A DNA stretch of 6,985 nucleotides. Origin: JAPYTU01 sp036166735 (GTDB lineage: Bacteria; Bacteroidota; Bacteroidia; Cytophagales; MED-G16). A model generated the notes under the pieces. The model saw only the letters and a list, made by a program, of their open reading frames with translations. It ran no database searches and was not told where the DNA came from. A program made the position numbers and the translations under genes. The DNA lies in contig JAYZHG010000124.1 of the NCBI GenBank assembly GCA_036166735.1, positions 1-6,985 on the forward strand, read 5' to 3'. Below, piece after piece: positions 1 to 6,721 of the stretch (within the stretch, counting starts at the first letter, position 1; each line of letters starts with the position of its first letter).

Positions 1-3
1 CTT

Positions 4-612
4 TCAAATTATTGATTTTTTATCTTTTAGAATTTTAAATAATAATTCTCTTGCTCTAAACAGTTGAGTTTTAATTGTACCAAGTGGTGATACAGTTTTT
101 TTTGCAATTTCTTTATATGATAATTCATCAAAATATCGATAAATAATTAGTTTTTTGTATTTACCTGGTAATTTAGAAACATATTTCCTAACAAGATGAA
201 CTTTTTGTTTATGTATGGTTTTTTCACCTGGATTCATGTTTTCATCTTTTATTTCGATTTCAAAGTCTTTTCTATCTTTACTTTTAAAAGATCTATTTAT
301 ACTTGTTGTAATTAATTTTTTCTTTCTTATGAAATCAATTGTATTATTTATTGCTATTTTAAAAAGCCAAGTTGAAAAAGTGTAGTCTTTTTTAAATTTA
401 TTTAATTTATTGAATGCTTTGGAAAAAGCTTCATTGGTTAAGTCTTCAGCATCATCCGTATTATTAATCATTTTTAGTATGGTAAAATATATTGAACTTT
501 TATAATGATTCATTAATTTTTTAAAGGCATTTTGATCATTAGATTTAATAGCAAGATCTATTAAATCAAAATCTCTTAACGCTTTTTTAGAAAAATTTCT
601 TTTTTTATTCAT
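4..612 (-). CDS. ECF-type RNA polymerase sigma-70 family sigma factor
   Basis: This 202-residue protein should bind core RNA polymerase and direct it to a subset of promoters. Sigma region 2 spans roughly residues 28-98: an AFKKLMNHY-like helix, then the DDAEDLTNEAF segment typical of region 2.2, then FSTWLFKIAINNTIDFIRKKK for -10 recognition. A lysine-rich, charged linker (about 100-137) replaces region 3. Region 4 follows (about 138-196) with LPGKYKKLIIYRYFDELSYKEIA and an HTH ending GTIKTQLFRARELL. The region 2 plus region 4 architecture and the length fit the ECF group. No anti-sigma factor gene lies next to it inside the window, so its signal is unknown; what follows its stop lies outside. 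The ATG at 610-612 is 41 bp from the divergent tgt start and has no Shine-Dalgarno sequence. The class is clear; the subgroup and regulon cannot be read from the sequence. Confidence 0.93.
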   Translation of the reverse strand: MNKKRNFSKKALRDFDLIDLAIKSNDQNAFKKLMNHYKSSIYFTILKMINNTDDAEDLTNEAFSKAFNKLNKFKKDYTFSTWLFKIAINNTIDFIRKKKLITTSINRSFKSKDRKDFEIEIKDENMNPGEKTIHKQKVHLVRKYVSKLPGKYKKLIIYRYFDELSYKEIAKKTVSPLGTIKTQLFRARELLFKILKDKKSII

Positions 613-653
613 TAATGGTTTTAATATTGGAGATTATTTAGCGAAACTATAAA
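613..653. promoter_or_regulatory. Divergent intergenic region between the sigma factor gene and tgt
   Basis: These 41 bp must carry, or be bordered by, the start signals of both divergent genes. On the plus strand TAATATTG (622-629) matches the Bacteroidota -7 consensus TAnnTTTG with one mismatch and would give a leader of about 20 nt for tgt. On the minus strand TAGTTTCG (642-649) also has one mismatch and would give a leader of about 25 nt for the sigma gene. Neither has a convincing TTTG -33 box at the usual distance, so the exact boxes are tentative. The promoter role of the region follows mainly from gene orientation. Confidence 0.35.
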
Positions 654-1781
654 ATGTTCTTCAAATTATTACATACATCTTTAAAATCAAATGCACGAAT
701 TGGAAAAATTCAGACTGATAGAGGTATAATCAATACTCCTGTTTTTATGCCTGTTGGTACGCTTGGTACTGTAAAAGGTCTTCATCAAAGAGAATTAATA
801 AATGATGTTAATGCAGAAATTATTTTATCAAATACTTATCATCTTTATTTAAGGCCTGGTAATAAAATAATTAAAGGTGCCGGAGGTCTACATGATTTTA
901 TTAATTGGGAAAAACCTATACTTACTGATTCAGGTGGATATCAAGTTTTTTCCTTATCAGCTAATAGAAAAATTACAGAAAAAGGTGTTTATTTTAATTC
1001 TCATATAGATGGATCAAAACATTTTTTTTCACCTGAAAGTGTTATTGATATTCAAAATACTATTGGTTCTGATATTGCAATGGTTCTAGATGAATGTATA
1101 CCATATTCTTCAGACTATTCTTATGCAAAAAAATCCTTAGAAATAACTCATAATTGGTTAGATAGATCTATTAAAAGGCATGGTCATTATAAGAAAGTAT
1201 ATGATAAAAAACAATTTTTATTTCCTATAGTTCAGGGTGGAATTTTTGAAGATTTACGAAAAAAATCTGCTGATTATATTAGTGAAAAAAAATTATTTGG
1301 AAATGCTATTGGAGGTTTATCTGTTGGTGAACCTAAAGAAATATTATACAAAAATACTGATTTAGTATGTCAGAGATTGCCGGTTAATAAACCTAGGTAT
1401 CTCATGGGAGTTGGTACTCCTGAAAATATTTTAGAGTGCATATCTCTTGGTGTAGATATGTTTGATTGTGTTATGCCAACTAGGAATGGAAGAAATGGGA
1501 TGTTATTTACTTCAGAAGGAACCATAAATATTAAAAATAAGAAGTGGAAAAATGATTTTTCACCAATTGATGTAAATTTAGGAGAAATTAGTAAAAGTTA
1601 TTCAAAAGCATATTTGAGACATCTAATAATTAATAAAGAAATGTTAGGATCTCAAATTGCAAGTATACATAACTTACAATTTTATATGTGGTTAATCAAT
1701 CAATCTCGACTTCATATTTTAGATGATAGTTTTTATTTGTGGAAAGTGGAAATGATAAAAAAAATGAGTAATAAAATTTAA
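654..1781 (+). CDS. tgt: Queuine/preQ1 tRNA-ribosyltransferase (TGT)
   Basis: This cytosolic enzyme swaps guanine-34 for preQ1 in tRNAs with GUN anticodons (Asp, Asn, His, Tyr), the base-insertion step of bacterial queuosine synthesis. The 375-residue product is full length for the family. Visible motifs are TPVFMPVGT (28-36), SNTYHLYLRP (59-68), ILTDSGGYQVFS with the conserved catalytic-site Asp92, IVQGG, AIGGLSVGEP, and MFDCVMPTRNGRNG, in which Asp271 corresponds to the known nucleophile (Asp280 of the Zymomonas enzyme). The usual C-terminal zinc site, CxCx2C plus His, keeps only the His (His339 in SIHNL). The cysteine block is replaced by a YSKAYLRH segment, which from memory is also the form in other Bacteroidota. 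The ATG at 654 has no Shine-Dalgarno sequence. The gene precedes the LptG-like gene by 2 bp and is probably cotranscribed with it. queA, the next pathway enzyme, lies on the other strand of the window. Confidence 0.97.
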   Translation: MFFKLLHTSLKSNARIGKIQTDRGIINTPVFMPVGTLGTVKGLHQRELINDVNAEIILSNTYHLYLRPGNKIIKGAGGLHDFINWEKPILTDSGGYQVFSLSANRKITEKGVYFNSHIDGSKHFFSPESVIDIQNTIGSDIAMVLDECIPYSSDYSYAKKSLEITHNWLDRSIKRHGHYKKVYDKKQFLFPIVQGGIFEDLRKKSADYISEKKLFGNAIGGLSVGEPKEILYKNTDLVCQRLPVNKPRYLMGVGTPENILECISLGVDMFDCVMPTRNGRNGMLFTSEGTINIKNKKWKNDFSPIDVNLGEISKSYSKAYLRHLIINKEMLGSQIASIHNLQFYMWLINQSRLHILDDSFYLWKVEMIKKMSNKI

Positions 1782-1783
1782 TC

Positions 1784-2857
1784 GTGAGTATTTTAAATAA
1801 ATATATTCTTAAAAAATTTTTAAAAACATTTCTTTTTGTTGTAGGAATTTTAGTTATTGTTATTGTTGTAATTGATTTTACAGAAAAAAATGATAAGTTC
1901 ATTAAAAATGAATTAACATTTTTTGAAATATTAAGATATTACTATGGGTTTATTCCATATATTTCAAGCTTAATTACTCCTATAACCGCATTTATTGCAA
2001 CCGTTTATGTGACAGCTCAATTAGCAATGAGAACTGAGATTATAGCAATATTGTCATCAGGAAAAAGTTTAAAAGCGATAATCTCTTCTTTTTTTTATGG
2101 TTCACTTCTAATTGCTATTATGAGTTTTATATTAAATGGTTGGATTATACCTCATTTAAATAAAGAAAGAGTGGGGTTTGAGGTTATGTATATAAAAAGT
2201 CCTTATTTTTTTTCTGATAAAAATGTGCATTTTAAAATTGATGATAATTCATACTTATATTTAGAGAGGTATGACAATAATATGGATATTGGTTATAATG
2301 TAACTCTTGAAGAATTTAGCGATTTGAAATTAAAAAGAAAGTTATTTGCTAGACAAATAATATGGGATAGGGATAATGAAAGTTGGAAACTTAAATCTTG
2401 GAGATTAAGAATTTTAAATGAAAATGGAGAATCTATTTTTGATGGATTTGAACTTGATACGACATTATTATTAAATCCAAATGATTTTGATAATACCTAT
2501 AGACTCAGTGAAACATTTACTATGGGAGAACTTAATGATTTTATCAAGTTACAAAAATTAAGGGGATCTGATGATTTAAATGTTTATGAAATAGAAAAGT
2601 ATATGAGGTATGCTCAACCTTTTACCGTTATAATATTAGTATTATTAGGAGCTATATTGGCCTCAAAAAAATCAAGACAAGGAACAGGCTTTCTAATTGC
2701 TCTTGGCTTCTTAATAGCATTTACTTTTATTATATTTTTTATGATGTCTAGGGCTTTTGCTGAGAATGGTTCTTTAAATGCTTTGTTAGCAGTATGGTTA
2801 CCAAATATTATTTTTGGTTTGCTCACAATTTATTTATATAGGCTTATACCTAAGTGA
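1784..2857 (+). CDS. LptF/LptG-family permease of the LPS export ABC transporter (LptG-like)
   Basis: This inner-membrane subunit should pair with a partner permease and LptB ATPase to extract lipopolysaccharide and pass it to the periplasmic Lpt bridge. The 357 residues show the YjgP/YjgQ layout. Three N-terminal membrane segments (about 13-31, 56-80 and 97-122) include the family-typical stretch TEIIAILSSG (84-93). A periplasmic beta-rich domain (about 125-275) follows, then three more segments (about 278-293, 302-321, 331-353). The start is GTG at 1784. No in-frame ATG occurs before residue 82, and starting there would delete the first two helices. It follows tgt by 2 bp with no Shine-Dalgarno sequence, implying translation coupled to tgt. 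A tgt-lptG pair is, as I recall, common in flavobacteria. The choice between LptF and LptG rests on that synteny and overall resemblance, so the symbol is left blank. Its TGA stop abuts the stop of the convergent gene. Confidence 0.92.
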   Translation: MSILNKYILKKFLKTFLFVVGILVIVIVVIDFTEKNDKFIKNELTFFEILRYYYGFIPYISSLITPITAFIATVYVTAQLAMRTEIIAILSSGKSLKAIISSFFYGSLLIAIMSFILNGWIIPHLNKERVGFEVMYIKSPYFFSDKNVHFKIDDNSYLYLERYDNNMDIGYNVTLEEFSDLKLKRKLFARQIIWDRDNESWKLKSWRLRILNENGESIFDGFELDTTLLLNPNDFDNTYRLSETFTMGELNDFIKLQKLRGSDDLNVYEIEKYMRYAQPFTVIILVLLGAILASKKSRQGTGFLIALGFLIAFTFIIFFMMSRAFAENGSLNALLAVWLPNIIFGLLTIYLYRLIPK

Positions 2858-3334
2858 TTAAAAGTAAGATAATTTTACATTTTTAGTAAAAACTTCTACA
2901 ACTTTGTCACCGTTAAGACTTCGAAGATGATTTTCAAATTCTTTTGTATCTTGGTATCTAATCATGATTGCAATATCTAAGATTTCAGATATTTGTTTTA
3001 TTGCTTCTTCTCTTGTTAATTTATTTCCAGCAATTTTTTTTCTGTAATATTTTGCTGCTGTTATTTTTGACATGGCAAAATATATAGGTTGTTTTTCTAT
3101 TCTAATAATACTATTTAATCTAGTAGCTGTTGGTGGATCTTCCCATTTATAGGCTAGTTCTAATAATTTAATTTTATTTGCAATAACACTACCAAGAAAA
3201 TGAGGCTTTATATAAGTTTCATTTTCAAGAATTTCTTCATTTAAACTTGAAGGAAGAAAATCAAATTCAAAGTCTTGGGAGTAAGTGATCGTTGATGAAA
3301 ATATAAATAAAAATAGAATAGTTATTTTTTTCAT
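2858..3334 (-). CDS. Exported protein of unknown function
   Basis: I do not recognise this 158-residue protein. It begins MKKITILFLFIFSSTITYSQ: two lysines, a hydrophobic core (about 4-17) and a probable signal peptidase I site near residues 19-20. There is no lipobox cysteine, and the mature protein has no cysteine at all, so a soluble periplasmic or secreted protein is likely. The mature part (about 21-158) has an acidic start, then apparently helical, lysine- and isoleucine-rich segments, including LGSVIANKIKLLELAYKWED (48-67) and TREEAIKQISEILDIAIMI (107-125). I see no catalytic motif and no further membrane helix. An in-frame ATG at 3380-3382 would add 16 residues. I chose 3334 because the signal peptide then sits at the N-terminus and a TAnnTTTG promoter box lies immediately upstream. 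The gene follows pgk by 60 bp and meets the permease gene tail to tail with zero spacing. Confidence 0.8.
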   Translation of the reverse strand: MKKITILFLFIFSSTITYSQDFEFDFLPSSLNEEILENETYIKPHFLGSVIANKIKLLELAYKWEDPPTATRLNSIIRIEKQPIYFAMSKITAAKYYRKKIAGNKLTREEAIKQISEILDIAIMIRYQDTKEFENHLRSLNGDKVVEVFTKNVKLSYF

Positions 3335-3339
3335 ATTGG

Positions 3340-3372
3340 CAAAAATATAATATTTTTTATAAAATGCACAAA
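3340..3372 (-). promoter_or_regulatory. Bacteroidota-type promoter of the exported-protein gene
   Basis: Read on the minus strand, TATTTTTG (3347-3340) is a perfect match to the TAnnTTTG -7 box used by the Bacteroidota primary sigma factor. TTTG (3372-3369) lies 21 bases upstream as a candidate -33 box. Transcription would begin within a few bases of the ATG at 3334, giving a leaderless or nearly leaderless mRNA. In this T-rich sequence a chance match is possible, but both the spacing and the position next to the start support it. Confidence 0.55.
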
Positions 3373-3394
3373 AAAAAATCAATCAAAATTATAT

Positions 3395-4579
3395 TTAATT
3401 TAAAATTTTTAGAGCGGGTAAAAATTCATTAGAAATATAGTAGAGTAAAGATCCTCCTCCTGTAGATACAAAAGAAATATTTTGTGAAGAATTATTTTTG
3501 TTTATAGCTGCTACTAAATCTCCTCCACCTATTAATGAAAAAGCTCCTTTTTTTGTTGTATTTGATATTGATTTGGCAATTTTATTTGTTCCGTTTGAAA
3601 ATTTATTAATTTCAAAAACTCCCATTGGACCATTCCATAATATTCTTTTTGATTTTTTTATTATATCTGTAAAAGTGTTAATGGATTTTGGACCAATATC
3701 TACATTCATCATTCCTTTTTTAATATTATTTGAATAACTGACTTCCGTTTTACATCTAGATTTAATTGTATTGGTTATGATGCAGTCTTCAGGAAGATGA
3801 ATTTTTACATTATATTTTTTTGATTCTTTTAATAAAACAATTGCTGTATCAATTTTATCATTTTCATATAAAGAGGAACCAATATTTCCTCCTAGTGCTT
3901 TTACGAATGTGTTTGACATTGCTCCACCTATTATGATATGATCAACTGTTTTAATTAATTTTTTAATAATATCTATTTTATCTGATATTTTTTTTCCACC
4001 TAAAATTGCAGTAAAGGGTTTTGATTTATTTGTTAATATCTTGTTTATATTATAAAGTTCTTTTTCAATTAATTTACCAACACATTTTTCTTTAAAATAT
4101 TGAGCTACTGAGTAAGTTGATGCATGTTTTCTATGTGATGATCCAAAGGCATCATTTACGAACACATCAGCTAATGATGCTAAATTTTTAGAGAATTTTT
4201 TATCACATAATTTTTCTTCTTTGTAAAATCTTAAATTTTCAAGGATAGTTACAGATCCTTTATTTATCTTTTTTTTAATGCTGTTTCCATTGTTAATATA
4301 ATTTTTTATTAATGTTACCTTTTTACCAATTTCTTTTTCTATGGTAGAAGTGATATTTTCAAAAGAAAATTTTTTTTCATAACCTTCTCCTTTAGGTCTT
4401 CCTAAGTGACTCATAAGAATACATGAGCCTTTATTATTCAGTATGTAGTTAATTGTTTTTAATGAATTTTTTATTCTTGTGTTATCTGATACTTCTAGAT
4501 TAGAATTTAGTGGCACATTATAATCAACTCTAATTAATGCTATTTTGTTTTTGAAATTTATATCAGTTATTAAATTCAT
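3395..4579 (-). CDS. pgk: Phosphoglycerate kinase
   Basis: This cytosolic glycolytic enzyme transfers phosphate between 1,3-bisphosphoglycerate and ADP, giving 3-phosphoglycerate and ATP. At 394 residues it is full length. The N-terminal substrate domain has RVDYNVP (Asp19, Asn21), Arg35, SHLGRPKG (His58, Arg61), ENLRFY (Arg117) and FVNDAFGSSHRKHAST (Arg150), so the residues that hold 3-phosphoglycerate are all present. The C-terminal nucleotide domain has GGKKISDK with the conserved Lys197, WNGPMGVFE (315-323), GGGD (351-354) and STGGG near the end. Several usually conserved positions differ: Lys196 for Ala in GGAKV, Leu355 for Thr/Ser in GGGDT/S, and a terminal SLLYYISNEF in place of the usual A-x-LE-x-x-EGK. 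The frame is intact throughout. It lies 4 bp after the sua5 stop and is probably the distal gene of the ilvC-queA-sua5 transcript. The ATG at 4577-4579 has an A/T-rich upstream region and no Shine-Dalgarno sequence. Confidence 0.97.
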   Translation of the reverse strand: MNLITDINFKNKIALIRVDYNVPLNSNLEVSDNTRIKNSLKTINYILNNKGSCILMSHLGRPKGEGYEKKFSFENITSTIEKEIGKKVTLIKNYINNGNSIKKKINKGSVTILENLRFYKEEKLCDKKFSKNLASLADVFVNDAFGSSHRKHASTYSVAQYFKEKCVGKLIEKELYNINKILTNKSKPFTAILGGKKISDKIDIIKKLIKTVDHIIIGGAMSNTFVKALGGNIGSSLYENDKIDTAIVLLKESKKYNVKIHLPEDCIITNTIKSRCKTEVSYSNNIKKGMMNVDIGPKSINTFTDIIKKSKRILWNGPMGVFEINKFSNGTNKIAKSISNTTKKGAFSLIGGGDLVAAINKNNSSQNISFVSTGGGSLLYYISNEFLPALKILN

Positions 4580-4583
4580 TATA

Positions 4584-5537
4584 TTAATATTTTTCAGAAG
4601 ATTTTATAATTCTATCATTGATACTTTTACCAATTGATTTGTTTGGTAATAAAGTTGTTATAATAATATCAATATCCATATTATCCAATAAATACAAAGA
4701 TGAATATAAATTTTTTGAAGCTTCTTTAAGTGAAGAATTTTTTGATAATACTATTTGCAGATTATTATCTACTAATTTATATTTTTTATTATAACAGAGA
4801 ATGCCTATTTTTTTATTTTTATGTTCATTAATTAATTCTTTTATGTTTCCAAGAAACAATTTTTTAGTTGGAGAATAATGATTTTTGAAAGATCCAGGTA
4901 AAGAATTTTTATTTGAAAAGTTGTAGTCAACTTTACCAATAGTTTTTTCAATATTTTCAATGGTTAAGCTTCCTAATCTATAAACAAGCGTTTTATTTTT
5001 TTTAAAACCAATAATTGTTGATTCAATTCCCACTGAACAACTTCCACCATCTAATATATAATTAATTCCATCATCAAAATTTTGGAGAACATGATTAACA
5101 CAGGTTGGTGATATATATCCAAACATATTTGCACTAGGTGCTGCAATTGGAAAATCAAGTTTTTCTAAAAGTTTTAATGTAATTCCATTATTTGGAATTC
5201 TAAATCCTACAGTTTTTAAATTGGATGTTGTAATATCAGGAATTATATTGTTTTTTTCGAATAATATTGTTAATGGTCCTGGCCAATAAAGATCATTTAA
5301 TAATTTTGCTTTTCGTGGAATTTTTTTGACATATTGACTAATTTTTTCTATTGAATTTGTATGACAGATTAAGGGATCATTTTGAGGTCTTTTTTTTAGC
5401 TTAAATAATTTATTAACTGCTTTTTTGGATAAAGCATTTGCACCTAATCCATAAACAGTTTCGGTGGGTATTGCAACAATGTTATTTTTTTTTAAATTGA
5501 AAATTGCTAAATCTAAATTTTTTCCTGTATTAATCAT
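4584..5537 (-). CDS. L-threonylcarbamoyladenylate synthase, Sua5 type (t6A-37 synthesis)
   Basis: The enzyme makes threonylcarbamoyl-AMP from threonine, bicarbonate and ATP. The TsaD complex then uses this to form t6A at position 37 of ANN-decoding tRNAs. The YrdC-like domain occupies about residues 5-200. It has IPTETVYGLGANA (23-35), the KxR motif at Lys48/Arg50 in KKRPQNDPL, WPGPLTILF (85-93), TVGFRIP, the SxN motif at Ser135/Asn137 in APSANMFGYISPT, and GIESTIIGF (170-178). The linker LPGSFKNHYSP (213-223), which matches the Sua5 interdomain motif, leads to a C-terminal Sua5 domain (about 225-317). At 317 residues it is therefore the long Sua5 form rather than the short TsaC/YrdC form. 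RLGSLT stands where RPGAIT is more usual. Its ATG overlaps the queA stop as ATGA (5534-5537), pointing to translational coupling, and its stop is 4 bp from pgk. Confidence 0.95.
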   Translation of the reverse strand: MINTGKNLDLAIFNLKKNNIVAIPTETVYGLGANALSKKAVNKLFKLKKRPQNDPLICHTNSIEKISQYVKKIPRKAKLLNDLYWPGPLTILFEKNNIIPDITTSNLKTVGFRIPNNGITLKLLEKLDFPIAAPSANMFGYISPTCVNHVLQNFDDGINYILDGGSCSVGIESTIIGFKKNKTLVYRLGSLTIENIEKTIGKVDYNFSNKNSLPGSFKNHYSPTKKLFLGNIKELINEHKNKKIGILCYNKKYKLVDNNLQIVLSKNSSLKEASKNLYSSLYLLDNMDIDIIITTLLPNKSIGKSINDRIIKSSEKY

Positions 5538-6703
5538 TTTTTAAATAGTAATGAGCTATCTCCATAGCTTAAAAATCTGTAATTATTTTTTATAGCGAAC
5601 TTATAAAGTTTTTTCCAATCTTCTCCAATGAATGCAGCAATTAATAGAATAAGTGTTGATTTAGGATAATGAAAATTTGTTATAAGTTGATCACATATTT
5701 TAAAATTATATCCAGGTAAAATAAAAATACTTGTATTTAAGTTTATAGTATTTAATTTATTTTTTTCCATATAATTAATTATTTCTTCCATACTTTCTTG
5801 TTTTGTTAGTTTATTGCTCATTTTATTATATAGGAATTTTTTAATATTTAAATTTTTATATTTTTCATTGATCATTTGTCCTACCAGATATATTGATTCT
5901 AAAAATCTCATGCTTGTAGTTCCAATAGCGGTTATATTATTAGAATTATAGATGTTTATTATATTTTTTTTATTAAAACTGATAACTTCTGAATGCATAT
6001 TATGTTGATTTATATTTTTAGTCGTAACAGGTTTAAAAGTTCCTATTCCAATATGTAACGTTATAAAATCAATTAGAAAATTTTTGTTCATTTTATTGAT
6101 TAATGATTTTGTGAAATGAAGGCCTGCAGTAGGTGATGCAATTGATCCTTGATCTTTTGAATAAATCGTTTGGTAACTAATTAAGTCTTCTGGTAAAGAG
6201 TCTCTTTTTAAGTATGGAGGAAGTGGTATTTTTCCAAAAATTTCAAGTATTTCTAACCAAGTTTTATTTTTGTTCCAAGTGAATATAACTTTATTATTGT
6301 TTAGTTGTTCAGCTTTTAAATTAATGTCATTATTAGCTTTGACAATTGTTTCATTTTTTTTCCATTTTTTTATATTTTTTATCATTGTTTCAACAACAAC
6401 TTTCTTTTTATTAAATAGTAAATTTTGATAATTTTTATTGAATAGATTAATGATTAAAATTTCAATTTTTGTATTATTTCTGTTTTTAAAAATAAGTCTA
6501 GCATTAATAACTTTTGAATTGTTAAAAAAAACTGAAGATTCTGAAGGTATATTTTTATCAATGTTATGAAATTTTTGATTTATTAATTTTCCTTCTTTGT
6601 AAACTAATAATTTAGAATCATCCCTCTTTGATTTAGGGTATTTTGCAATCCTATTATTTTCTAAACTATAATTATAGTCATCTAAATTTAAATCGCTAAT
6701 CAT
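5534..6703 (-). CDS. queA: S-adenosylmethionine:tRNA ribosyltransferase-isomerase
   Basis: QueA transfers and rearranges the ribosyl group of S-adenosylmethionine onto preQ1 in tRNA, forming epoxyqueuosine, the step after TGT. Motifs in order are an N-terminal YNYSLENNRIAKYP block (10-23), RDDSKLLVY (27-35), GKIPLPPYLKR (157-167), YQTIYSKDQGSIASPTAGLH (177-196) followed by FT, LHIGIGTFKPV (216-226), HNMHSE (234-239), GTTSMRFLES (261-270), NFHYPKSTLILL (343-354) and RFLSYGDSSLL (376-386). Its 389 residues exceed the roughly 350 of the E. coli type. The extra length is mainly around residues 280-325, an insertion I recall from other Bacteroidota. The N-terminal half is strongly enriched in Asn, Lys and Ile, as expected from the base composition. 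It starts 18 bp after ilvC and overlaps the downstream sua5 gene by 4 bp. No Shine-Dalgarno sequence or separate promoter box is evident. Confidence 0.96.
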   Translation of the reverse strand: MISDLNLDDYNYSLENNRIAKYPKSKRDDSKLLVYKEGKLINQKFHNIDKNIPSESSVFFNNSKVINARLIFKNRNNTKIEILIINLFNKNYQNLLFNKKKVVVETMIKNIKKWKKNETIVKANNDINLKAEQLNNNKVIFTWNKNKTWLEILEIFGKIPLPPYLKRDSLPEDLISYQTIYSKDQGSIASPTAGLHFTKSLINKMNKNFLIDFITLHIGIGTFKPVTTKNINQHNMHSEVISFNKKNIINIYNSNNITAIGTTSMRFLESIYLVGQMINEKYKNLNIKKFLYNKMSNKLTKQESMEEIINYMEKNKLNTINLNTSIFILPGYNFKICDQLITNFHYPKSTLILLIAAFIGEDWKKLYKFAIKNNYRFLSYGDSSLLFKK

Positions 6704-6721
6704 GTATAGATAAAAAAATCT

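Noticed and set aside
1696..1902. 68-codon minus-strand open frame across the tgt/permease junction
   Set aside because: It is antisense to two well-supported genes, has low-complexity AT-driven composition and lacks a recognisable domain or promoter.
2614..2826. 70-codon minus-strand open frame inside the permease gene
   Set aside because: It is the antisense shadow of conserved membrane helices 4-6, with no independent coding evidence.
3370..3378. A9 homopolymer near the exported-protein promoter as a phase-variation switch
   Set aside because: It lies at and upstream of the candidate -33 box rather than in the spacer, so length changes would not alter box spacing. Runs of 8 also occur inside genes (for example at 2206-2213 and 5390-5397) as a result of base composition.
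3335..3382. N-terminal extension of the exported protein from the ATG at 3380-3382
   Set aside because: It would put 16 residues before the signal peptide and overlaps a good promoter box. The start at 3334 explains both.
3498..3737. 79-codon plus-strand open frame inside pgk
   Set aside because: It is antisense to the conserved C-terminal motifs of phosphoglycerate kinase. Its hydrophobic look comes from the complementary Lys/Asn/Ile codons.
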